Below are positions 1 through 6,008 of a stretch of DNA of 9,091 nt, piece by piece. Numbering within the stretch: position 1 is the stretch's first letter; every line of letters begins with the position of its first letter. Source of the stretch: Deltaproteobacteria bacterium (lineage in GTDB: Bacteria; Desulfobacterota; Syntrophia; Syntrophales; Smithellaceae); NCBI GenBank assembly GCA_017860985.1, contig JAGFXG010000030.1, positions 1 to 9,091 of the forward strand. The letters run 5' to 3'. The translations under genes and the position numbers were made by a program. The notes beneath the pieces were generated by a model that saw nothing but the letters and a program-made list of their open reading frames with translations, did not search any database and had not been told where the DNA came from.

Positions 1-16
1 AAAGGCATAAAGGGCT

Positions 17-1156
17 ATGAAGGGTTCTCTAGGGATTTTTTTTAAACGTTACACGGCCAATATTCTGCTGCTGATTTTTTCCCTTTGCATCGTTCTGGTG
101 CTCGTGGAGATCTTTCTGCCGTTTTTGAAAATTAAAACGATTGAAGAAGCCGTCTATCAGGTGAGACGTCCTGTGATTGTCGGGCTTTACGGGCAGTTTC
201 ACCCTCAGCTTCACTATACACTCCAGAAGAATCTGCACGGCGTGAAACAGTATTATCCGGGCCAGCTCGACTATGATGTTGATATTAACAATCAGGGTTT
301 TCGAGGGCCGGACTGGGATTTGTCGCCCGGCAGAAAAAATGTCGTGGTTCTGGGCGATTCCTTCGCTTTTGGGTGGGGCGTACAATGGGATCAGACCGTT
401 GGCAGGATTCTGGAAAAAGAATTACAGAAGAAGGACGCCGCCTATCAGGTCATCAACCTCGCGATGCCCGCGTGGGACATTGACCTGATTGTCCGCTCGT
501 TTGAATTGTACAGGGACATGCTGAAGCCGGTTGCGGTCGTCTATGTGTTTTGCCCTAACGATCTGCTGGGCGGCATGAAAAAAGTTTCGCCCGGCGTCTT
601 CGATATCGAATATCATCCCGGACCCGATGATGAAAAAGATTTCATCGCCATGGTGGCAAGGCAGCAGCCCGGTCACTGGTCTTGGGACAAGTTCCGCAGG
701 GGCTCCTATCTGCACGCCTATCACGCCCGCATCATCAGGCCTATTTTCAGCAAAAGAATCAAGGAATCGCTGACGATAGACAAGGCGCCGCCGGGATACA
801 GTTTTCCTCCTCCCATGGATCCGCCCGCTCAGGCGACCTTTGATCCGGAGCGCAAAGAGTTTTTTCTGTACTGTCTTGATCGCCTGCGTAAAGGTGTCGG
901 GGAAAGTCCCCTTTACATCATCGACACATCCGACAAATCTATTCTGTACAGGAATGATCAGGCGGACAATCGAAGGTGGGTTTTGCGGGAGTACGGTCTG
1001 GCCCACCGGGATGTGACCGTTATTGATTTTGAAAGTTTTGCCCGAAGGACGCCTGCCGGACGGAAATTCTATCTGGATTATGATGATCACTGGTCGCCTG
1101 CCGGACATGCGGCCGCAGCCGGTCTGCTTGTGCAAAACTGGAAATGGTCAAAATGA
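17..1156 (+). CDS. Membrane-anchored SGNH/GDSL-family hydrolase-like protein
   Basis: Probably a periplasmic esterase or O-acyltransferase acting on a surface glycan. Residues about 13-37 form one strongly hydrophobic helix after a short basic N-terminus, so the rest should lie outside the cytoplasmic membrane. SGNH-family marks are visible: block I as LGDSF (D114, nucleophile S115), a block III-like FCPND with N181, and a C-terminal DDHW whose D356-x-H358-W spacing recalls AlgX/AlgJ-type proteins and would complete the catalytic triad. The ATG at 17 follows AAAGGG closely, and the helix begins just after it. The gene leads a compact block with two glycosyltransferases 62 bp downstream. In such loci SGNH proteins often take part in O-acetylation together with an MBOAT-type membrane acyltransferase; none is visible here, although the window begins only 16 bp upstream. 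The fold call is fairly firm; substrate and reaction are inference. Confidence 0.8.
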   Translation: MKGSLGIFFKRYTANILLLIFSLCIVLVLVEIFLPFLKIKTIEEAVYQVRRPVIVGLYGQFHPQLHYTLQKNLHGVKQYYPGQLDYDVDINNQGFRGPDWDLSPGRKNVVVLGDSFAFGWGVQWDQTVGRILEKELQKKDAAYQVINLAMPAWDIDLIVRSFELYRDMLKPVAVVYVFCPNDLLGGMKKVSPGVFDIEYHPGPDDEKDFIAMVARQQPGHWSWDKFRRGSYLHAYHARIIRPIFSKRIKESLTIDKAPPGYSFPPPMDPPAQATFDPERKEFFLYCLDRLRKGVGESPLYIIDTSDKSILYRNDQADNRRWVLREYGLAHRDVTVIDFESFARRTPAGRKFYLDYDDHWSPAGHAAAAGLLVQNWKWSK

Positions 1157-1166
1157 GACTCAGAGG

Positions 1167-1185
1167 GGCCGGAAAATGCGCGGCC
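1167..1185 (+). other. Small GC-rich inverted repeat between genes
   Basis: GGCCG (1167-1171) and CGGCC (1181-1185) can pair around a 9-nt loop in the 62-bp gap between the SGNH gene and the next glycosyltransferase. No T-run follows, so this does not look like an intrinsic terminator. It could modulate mRNA processing or be chance. Confidence 0.25.
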
Positions 1186-1218
1186 GAATGATTTAACCTG
1201 ACAAAAAAGAAGATTACC

Positions 1219-1977
1219 TTGGAAAAACCGAAGATCAGTGCGGCCATTATCGCCCAGGATGAGGCAGATCGAATCGGGAACCTGCTTAAAAGCCTGAGCT
1301 TTGCCGACGAGATCGTTGTTGTGGATTCCGGAAGTACCGACGGCACGCAGGACATCTGCCGGAAGGCGGGTGCCCGCGTGGTATCGAACGCCTGGCCGGG
1401 ATACGTCGCCCAAAAGCAATTTGCCCTGGATGCGGCAACCCACGAGTGGATTCTTTGCCTGGATGCGGATGAGGAGATCCCTGCTGCGCTGGCGACGGAG
1501 ATATGTGATGCGGTATCCGTCGCCGGGATGGAGACATGCGGCTTTTCCATGCCCCGATTATCGAGGTATCTGGGGCGCTGGATCAGGCATGGCGGCTGGT
1601 ATCCGGACCGCAAAGTGCGACTGGTTCGCCGGAGCAGGGGAAGGTGGCAGGGCGTGAATCCGCATGACAAACTTGTTGTGGAGGGCGAGGTGAAGCATCT
1701 GACAAATCCCATGCTGCACTATGTCTATCGGGGCATCTCCGATCAGGTGGTCACCATGAACCGCTTTTCGGAAATCTACGCGGGGCAGGGCCATCCCCGG
1801 GGAGGCTGGTTTGTCGCGGCGGGGCTTGTTCACGCCTTTGGAAAATTTCTCGAATGTTATCTCTGGAAGCTCGGTTTTCTGGATGGCGTTCCCGGCTTGA
1901 TCATTGCGGTAAATTCCGCAGAGTATGTGTTTTTAAAACATGCCAAAAGATGGGAAAAAAGCCTGCCCCGGAAGTGA
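1219..1977 (+). CDS. Family 2 glycosyltransferase, WaaE/KdtX-like
   Basis: A cytoplasmic or membrane-associated GT-A glycosyltransferase, similar in layout to the WaaE/KdtX group that adds beta-glucose to lipopolysaccharide core heptose; the actual acceptor is unknown. The N-terminus reads AAIIAQDEADRIGNLLKSL, then EIVVVDSGSTDGT (the nucleotide-sugar binding beta-strand and loop). A GYVAQKQFALD segment leads to the metal-binding motif LDADEEI with D82-A83-D84. The length of 252 residues is usual for this group. The start is TTG at 1219: an in-frame TGA at 1189-1191 lies upstream, no in-frame ATG or GTG falls between, and the conserved first strand begins immediately after. AGAAG at 1208-1212 is a reasonable ribosome binding site 6 nt upstream. 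The next gene starts 6 bp after the stop, so the two are surely co-transcribed. Confidence 0.88.
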   Translation: MEKPKISAAIIAQDEADRIGNLLKSLSFADEIVVVDSGSTDGTQDICRKAGARVVSNAWPGYVAQKQFALDAATHEWILCLDADEEIPAALATEICDAVSVAGMETCGFSMPRLSRYLGRWIRHGGWYPDRKVRLVRRSRGRWQGVNPHDKLVVEGEVKHLTNPMLHYVYRGISDQVVTMNRFSEIYAGQGHPRGGWFVAAGLVHAFGKFLECYLWKLGFLDGVPGLIIAVNSAEYVFLKHAKRWEKSLPRK

Positions 1978-1983
1978 TGTGAA

Positions 1984-2895
1984 ATGGATATCTCATTCGT
2001 TATTGTCAACTGGAACACCAGAGATCTTCTGCAGGACTGCCTGGACTCCATCATCAAAACAGCAGAATCCCTGACGTATGAAATTATCGTTGTGGATAAC
2101 GCCTCCACGGACGGATCGGCCGGGATGCTGGCTGAAAAATATCCGCAGGTCAGGACTATTGCCAACAGGGAAAACCGCGGATTCGGCGCCGCCAACAATC
2201 AGGGTTTCGCCGTGATGAAAGGCAAATATGCCCTGCTCATCAACACGGATGCGGTCCTGACGAACGGTGCATCCAGAAAATTATGGGCTTTTGCGGAAGC
2301 TACCCCCGACACCGCGATTGTCTGCGGCCAACTGCTCAATGCCGACGGAAGCAAACAGAATTCCGTCGCCGCGTTTCCGACACTGTTGACTCTTGCCGCC
2401 AACACGTCGCTTATGGAATATCTTTTCCCCGCAAAATATCCCAGCAAAAGGTATGAACATGCCGCGCCGCTGGAAGTGGATTCAGCCATCGGTGCGTGCA
2501 TGCTGATCCGCAAAAAGGCACTTGATGATGTCGCTGTCTTTGACGAGCGTTACTTTTTCTTTTTTGAAGAGACGGACCTGGCATACGCGATGAAGCGTGC
2601 CGGCTGGCGGGTTTATCAGGTGCCGGACGCCCTGGTTTATCATCTTCAGGGACAGAGCATCGGCCAAAACGTACGTTCGCGCATAGAATTCTACCGTTCG
2701 CGTTACCAGTTCCTTCGCAAATGGCATGGGGGGGCGTATTACCGGACGGCGGCAGTGATCATTTTTCTGCGGCTGCTGGTGGATACGCTGCTCAATGTTG
2801 TTGGAGTAATTTTCACGCTGGGCATGGCGGCTGGTCTTCGTCGGAAATTATTCACGTATTTACAGATCATTAAGTGGCATTTCTCCTCCAGATGA
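1984..2895 (+). CDS. Family 2 glycosyltransferase, rhamnosyltransferase (WbbL-like) type
   Basis: A GT-A enzyme that would transfer a sugar from a nucleotide donor to the growing lipid-linked glycan. It opens with the typical SFVIVNWNTRDLLQDCLDSI, followed by EIIVVDNASTDGS and the ENRGFGAANNQG motif seen in WbbL-like rhamnosyltransferases. The metal-binding triad is NTD at N87-T88-D89 in place of DXD, common in this subgroup. An FFFFEETDLA stretch (around D198) supplies the likely catalytic acid, and HLQGQSIG follows as in related enzymes. Residues about 257-283 are hydrophobic and may anchor the C-terminus in the membrane. The start is 6 bp after the previous stop, with AGTGA at 1973-1977 as a modest ribosome site. 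It is the last gene of the first block; a terminator-like hairpin lies about 120 bp downstream. Rhamnose as donor is plausible from family similarity but not proven. Confidence 0.87.
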   Translation: MDISFVIVNWNTRDLLQDCLDSIIKTAESLTYEIIVVDNASTDGSAGMLAEKYPQVRTIANRENRGFGAANNQGFAVMKGKYALLINTDAVLTNGASRKLWAFAEATPDTAIVCGQLLNADGSKQNSVAAFPTLLTLAANTSLMEYLFPAKYPSKRYEHAAPLEVDSAIGACMLIRKKALDDVAVFDERYFFFFEETDLAYAMKRAGWRVYQVPDALVYHLQGQSIGQNVRSRIEFYRSRYQFLRKWHGGAYYRTAAVIIFLRLLVDTLLNVVGVIFTLGMAAGLRRKLFTYLQIIKWHFSSR

Positions 2896-3013
2896 GATGT
2901 TTTTATCAAGGCTGTCAAAACGGCCCGAACCGCGACCGTTTATGATGAATCACGGGCATGAATCCCGAAAACGGCTTTGGAAATTTTGCCGCAACAGACT
3001 TCCGGGTATTATC

Positions 3014-3036
3014 CCCTCCGTTGCGAGGGATTTTTT
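3014..3036 (+). terminator. Probable intrinsic terminator after the first operon
   Basis: CCCTC (3014-3018) pairs with GAGGG (3025-3029) around CGTTGC, and a run of six T follows at once (3031-3036). Allowing one bulged C, G3020-C3024 and C3019-G3025 extend the stem. It lies about 120 bp after the last glycosyltransferase stop, the expected place for the end of the 17-2895 operon. The stem is short, so efficiency may be moderate. Confidence 0.55.
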
Positions 3037-3186
3037 CTCGTATATGTTCGATATCCTTCGCTTTTACCTGAATTATCATGCCGATTTGCCATAGCATGGA
3101 TATTTTCTTAAGTTACAGAATGCCGCGACGAGAGGCATTGAGGTTATACACCCCGTTTTTAAAGCGATGATTTCACGAATAAATAT

Positions 3187-3213
3187 TTGACAATATTGAT
3201 GTTGTTTTATATT
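3187..3213 (+). promoter_or_regulatory. Candidate sigma-70-type promoter for the DUF218 gene
   Basis: TTGACA (3187-3192) is a perfect -35 consensus and TATATT (3208-3213) matches five of six -10 positions. The 15-nt spacing is shorter than the optimal 17, which lowers confidence. The surroundings are AT-rich, as expected upstream of a promoter, and the element lies downstream of the terminator candidate. Transcription would begin near 3220, leaving an untranslated leader of about 240 nt before the gene at 3460. Confidence 0.4.
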
Positions 3214-3232
3214 TACATATGTTTATTCAGGT

Positions 3233-3422
3233 CACGCCGGAAGGCAGGTGTGTAACTGAAAGAGCGGAGCTGTATCATCATTACATTATTACATTTATTT
3301 TAAAAATCGTTGTTCGCGCGACAAACAGAGATATTCGCGTATTTCCTTCCAGGTCATGGCACGCGACCGTCCTTAACCGGTATGCCGAAGGATGGGCTTG
3401 CGCGAGGCTCTCGATTCTTTTT
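3233..3422 (+). promoter_or_regulatory. Leader region with small hairpins, possible attenuator
   Basis: Several stems can be drawn in the presumed 5' leader. CACGCC (3233-3238) pairs with GGC and GTG (3243-3245, 3248-3250) around a GGAA loop. CCTT (3371-3374) and CGG (3378-3380) pair with CCG and AAGG (3385-3391) around TATG. CGAG (3403-3406) pairs with CTCG (3410-3413) and is followed closely by a T-rich run, a weak terminator-like shape. I do not recognise a known riboswitch class, and the JUMPstart/ops core GGCGGTAG is not present. Regulatory function is a guess. Confidence 0.25.
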
Positions 3423-3459
3423 ATAATAAAAAAAAACACAGAGGTAAATGGTGCCATAA

Positions 3460-4212
3460 ATGTATGATTTGTTAAAATCCTTTATTGATCCCGTCTTCAT
3501 CATTTTTGTCCTTCTGCTCATTTCATTTTTGATGTCATCATTTTTCGGGAAGCAAAAGGGAGGCGGCTTGTTTTTGTTTTTTATCATTGTTTTACTTTAT
3601 GGATTCAGTATTCAGCCCGTGTCCAATTATCTGAGTTACAACCTTGAGAAGGATTATATCAAGAGCCTTCCGATTGAAAATAAATATGTTGCTGATGCCA
3701 TTGTGGTGCTGGGCGGAAAAGATTATGACATCAACATAATAAATAAAACGTTTCCCGGTGAAACCACCACGGTCAGACTGGTGCATGGTGTTCGGATGTA
3801 TAAGCAATGCGGTGCCAAATACCTTGTTTGTTCCGGTAAGGGAGACAGCAGGGTATCCGGGGCGGAGCTGATGGCGCAAATGGCCGAATCATTGGGTGTT
3901 CCCGGCCACAGAATCCGCCTTGAGGCCAAATCGCGTAACACGCATGAACATGCCGTGGAGTTCAATAAAATATTTACCGACAAAGACATCAGAATCGGTC
4001 TGGTGACATCGGCCTGGCACATGAAAAGAAGCGAAGCGGAATTTAGAAAATATTTTAAAAATGTGCAGCCTCTGCCGGCAGGTTTTCTATACGCGTCAAC
4101 GATAGGTACGGCGGCTGTCCGGTTTATTCCGCAATCGCGATGGCTTTTCAACAACACCCTGGTGATACGCGAATATGTCGGCCGTGTTTGGTACAAAATT
4201 AAAGGCACATAA
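3460..4212 (+). CDS. DUF218 (YdcF/ElyC/SanA-like) envelope protein
   Basis: A membrane-anchored member of the DUF218 family. In Escherichia coli, ElyC and SanA belong to it and affect peptidoglycan and surface-polymer homeostasis; the biochemical activity is not settled. Two hydrophobic segments (about residues 10-27 and 32-50) precede the soluble domain, as in ElyC. Family marks follow in order: ADAIVVLGG, a conserved R-x-x-x-G segment (VRLVHGVRMYK), YLVCSGKGD, GVPGHRIRLEAKSRNT-HEHA and IGLVTSAWHMKRSEAEF. Length of 250 residues is normal. The ATG at 3460 is preceded by GAGGT at 3441-3445, 14 nt away; an in-frame TAA at 3457-3459 rules out a longer start and ends a three-codon mini-frame beginning at 3448. 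The gene stands alone between the spacer and the glycosyltransferase pair. A role in envelope glycan or lipid-carrier balance suits the context but is inferred. Confidence 0.85.
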   Translation: MYDLLKSFIDPVFIIFVLLLISFLMSSFFGKQKGGGLFLFFIIVLLYGFSIQPVSNYLSYNLEKDYIKSLPIENKYVADAIVVLGGKDYDINIINKTFPGETTTVRLVHGVRMYKQCGAKYLVCSGKGDSRVSGAELMAQMAESLGVPGHRIRLEAKSRNTHEHAVEFNKIFTDKDIRIGLVTSAWHMKRSEAEFRKYFKNVQPLPAGFLYASTIGTAAVRFIPQSRWLFNNTLVIREYVGRVWYKIKGT

Positions 4213-4214
4213 GG

Positions 4215-4234
4215 GTTTCTAGCGTCGAAGAAAC
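4215..4234. other. Short inverted repeat after the DUF218 gene
   Basis: GTTTCT (4215-4220) and AGAAAC (4229-4234) are perfect inverted arms around an 8-nt loop, directly after the stop. An A-run follows on the + strand and a T-run appears only at 4251-4256, so it is not a canonical terminator for the + strand. The 102-bp gap also holds AAGGA (4294-4298), the likely though distant ribosome site for the next gene. Confidence 0.25.
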
Positions 4235-4314
4235 AAAAAAACAATTTAGATTTTTTCTGAACAGGATGTTAATCGTTTGTTACGACTCCCGATTAAGGAC
4301 TAAATATTTAACAA

Positions 4315-6003
4315 ATGATATTCATTGCATACTCTCAAGTTAGCGAAGAAAAATTAAATAACAGCTTGGGCATGCCCGAATACAGCTACTACTTTGTCTT
4401 GCGGGGATTCCTGCCTGTATTGCGGGAACTGGGTCAGGTGGTTTTGGTCAGTGACCCCGAGAAGGAAGTCGATGCAATTTATGACGACTGCCTCAAGCGG
4501 GGCGAGGAATGCGTTTTTATCTCTTTTTCACCTCCCAATAAATCCGCTGTCGGTCTGCGCTGCCCGACCGTTAGTGTTTTTGCCTGGGAGTTTGATCGTA
4601 TTCCGGATGAAGTGTGGGATGGAAATCATAAAAATGACTGGAGAAATGTTTTCGCAGATCATGGACGAACCATCACCCTTTCCCGTTATTCTGCAGATGC
4701 GGTCAGAAAAGCAATGGGGCAGGATTTTCCCGTTGCCTCGATTCCGGTTCCGGTCTGGGACGATTTCGCGGCATTTATCAGTGAGCACCATGCTTTTCAG
4801 AATGCTCAAATGGAGTTGACATTCCGGGGCAACATTATTGATAGTCGTAACTATGCCATCACATCCGATTCTTTTGAGATCAAGAATTCGTTTGATGGGT
4901 TTTGCTTCAATCCATTTCCGGGCGGTACGATCCGAATGGGTTTCAGTCTGAGCGATGATTTCCACGTGTATCTGGGGGGATTTTACGAGCCTGAATCATG
5001 GGGCACCTGGTCACGCATTGAGAACCCCTGGATTCTGCTTCCCTTCAAATTAGCCGGAGAGGTACGGATAAAGTTGAGCCTGAGCGGATATGAGCAGAAT
5101 GCCAATCGGGAAATATCGATATCCCTGGGACGTGACGAAAAGAAGATCAAGATTGCAGGAGGCTTGGCTGAAACGGATCTTTTGTTCCATCTGGACCAAC
5201 CGGAAAATGTTCTCAAATTTTCCGATCTTGATTTAACACCGGTTCCGGGTGCCAGGGATTCCCGTTCCATGGGGGTGGGTCTTCATTATCTCGAATTGTC
5301 CGCAGATGCAGGCCAGTCGGGTAAAATACAGCAAACAGTAAGCGGCGATTCCCTGCGTCACGTATCGCTTGAGGGCGTTGTATACACGTCTGTGTTCAAT
5401 CCGGGTGATGACCGGAAAAACTGGATCGACTTGGTCAAAGCTTTTTGCGCCGCTTTTCAGGAGGTGGAAGACGCAACGCTTGTTCTGAAAATGACCCACC
5501 ATTCAGTATCAAGTTTCCTGGGGCGGTTGCATTTTATGTATCAGCAGATGTGGCCCTTTAAGTGCCGGATTATCGCACTGCACGGTTATCTGGATGGTGC
5601 AGAATATGAAAAATTGATTGCGGCCACGTCTTTTTACGTGAATGCGGCCCGATGTGAAGGTTTGTGTCTGCCGCTGATGGAATTCATGTCCTGTGGCAAG
5701 CCGGCCATTGCGCCCTGCCATACCTCACTGGCGGACTATGTGGAGGAATCGTCAACGCTGATTGTGCAGTCCGGTGTCGAGCCTGCAATATGGCCGCATG
5801 ATCCAAGAGAACTATTCCGGGCTTTAAAATATCGCATTGATTGGGAATCTCTGATGAACGCTTATCGCCAGAGCTATGATATTGTTAAAAATAAACCAGA
5901 CGTTTATCGGGGAATGGCCGAAGCCGCCCGTCTGAAAATGAAAGAGTATTCCTCCGTCGATGCCGTAACAAAACAATTGAAAACATTTTTTAATCTTAAG
6001 TAA
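4315..6003 (+). CDS. GT4-type glycosyltransferase with an inserted beta-rich domain
   Basis: A retaining GT-B glycosyltransferase (group 1). The C-terminal half carries the E-x7-E motif EGLCLPLME (E448, E456) after HGYLDGAEYEKLI, followed by SCGKPAIAPCH, the usual donor-binding region. The N-terminal part (1-150) matches the downstream paralog closely, including YSYYFVL, EVDAIY, SVFAWE, NDWRNVF and PVWDD. Between W148 and LEGVVYTSVFNP (352-363) there are 140 residues more than in the paralog. They look like a beta-sandwich with the motif GFYEPESWGTWS (222-233), then LLPFKLAGEVRIKLSL and a GVGLHYLEL end. Similar modules occur in other polysaccharide enzymes (I believe the DUF7024 group, but cannot check) and could bind glycan. 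The ATG at 4315 is supported by the paralog starting at the same residue. The next gene begins 5 bp after the stop. Donor and acceptor are unknown. Confidence 0.85.
   Translation: MIFIAYSQVSEEKLNNSLGMPEYSYYFVLRGFLPVLRELGQVVLVSDPEKEVDAIYDDCLKRGEECVFISFSPPNKSAVGLRCPTVSVFAWEFDRIPDEVWDGNHKNDWRNVFADHGRTITLSRYSADAVRKAMGQDFPVASIPVPVWDDFAAFISEHHAFQNAQMELTFRGNIIDSRNYAITSDSFEIKNSFDGFCFNPFPGGTIRMGFSLSDDFHVYLGGFYEPESWGTWSRIENPWILLPFKLAGEVRIKLSLSGYEQNANREISISLGRDEKKIKIAGGLAETDLLFHLDQPENVLKFSDLDLTPVPGARDSRSMGVGLHYLELSADAGQSGKIQQTVSGDSLRHVSLEGVVYTSVFNPGDDRKNWIDLVKAFCAAFQEVEDATLVLKMTHHSVSSFLGRLHFMYQQMWPFKCRIIALHGYLDGAEYEKLIAATSFYVNAARCEGLCLPLMEFMSCGKPAIAPCHTSLADYVEESSTLIVQSGVEPAIWPHDPRELFRALKYRIDWESLMNAYRQSYDIVKNKPDVYRGMAEAARLKMKEYSSVDAVTKQLKTFFNLK
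4870..5320 (+). other. Inserted accessory domain within the glycosyltransferase
   Basis: This is the part of the 562-residue enzyme absent from its paralog (roughly residues 186-335). Anchor residues fix the difference exactly: W148 is shared, the following linker aligns within one residue (M166 here, V167 there), and L352 here matches L212 there, a gap of 140 residues. Alternating hydrophobic residues and many Gly, Asp and Ser suggest beta-strands. The aromatic-rich GFYEPESWGTWS segment could form a carbohydrate-binding face. Edges are approximate. Confidence 0.6.
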
Positions 6004-6008
6004 ATCGT

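Larger units (their letters stand above)
2896..3459. other. Intergenic spacer of 564 bp with terminator, promoter and leader
   Basis: This stretch is visibly more AT-rich than the genes around it, especially from 3100 on. A 65-codon frame (2897-3094) begins just after the preceding stop but has no recognisable domain, is rich in arginine, and runs through the terminator hairpin. An 82-codon frame (3219-3467) overlaps the next gene and has no family signature. I take neither as real. The spacer therefore seems to separate two transcription units. It contains the terminator candidate, the promoter candidate and leader hairpins listed separately, plus a short inverted repeat ATGCC/GGCAT (3120-3124, 3134-3138). 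I see no remnant of a transposase or other recognisable gene. Confidence 0.6.

Noticed and set aside
1..20. Possible end of a preceding gene overlapping the SGNH start as ATGA (TGA at 18-20)
   Set aside because: The frame is open to the window edge but only five codons are visible, too few to support a gene.
422..1135. Long antisense frame of 237 codons under the SGNH gene
   Set aside because: The + strand frame carries the GDS, ND and DxHW motifs and a membrane helix; the antisense translation has no motif and is a shadow.
2897..3094. 65-codon open frame directly after the second family 2 glycosyltransferase
   Set aside because: No recognisable domain, no ribosome site of its own, arginine-rich composition, and it runs through a hairpin plus T-run that looks like a terminator.
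3219..3467. 82-codon open frame in the AT-rich spacer
   Set aside because: It overlaps the start of the DUF218 gene in another frame, has no Shine-Dalgarno sequence and no family signature; it is better explained as untranslated leader.
4921..4929. GGCGGTA sequence resembling the ops/JUMPstart antitermination element
   Set aside because: The last base of the GGCGGTAG core does not match and the site lies inside a coding region, not in a leader.
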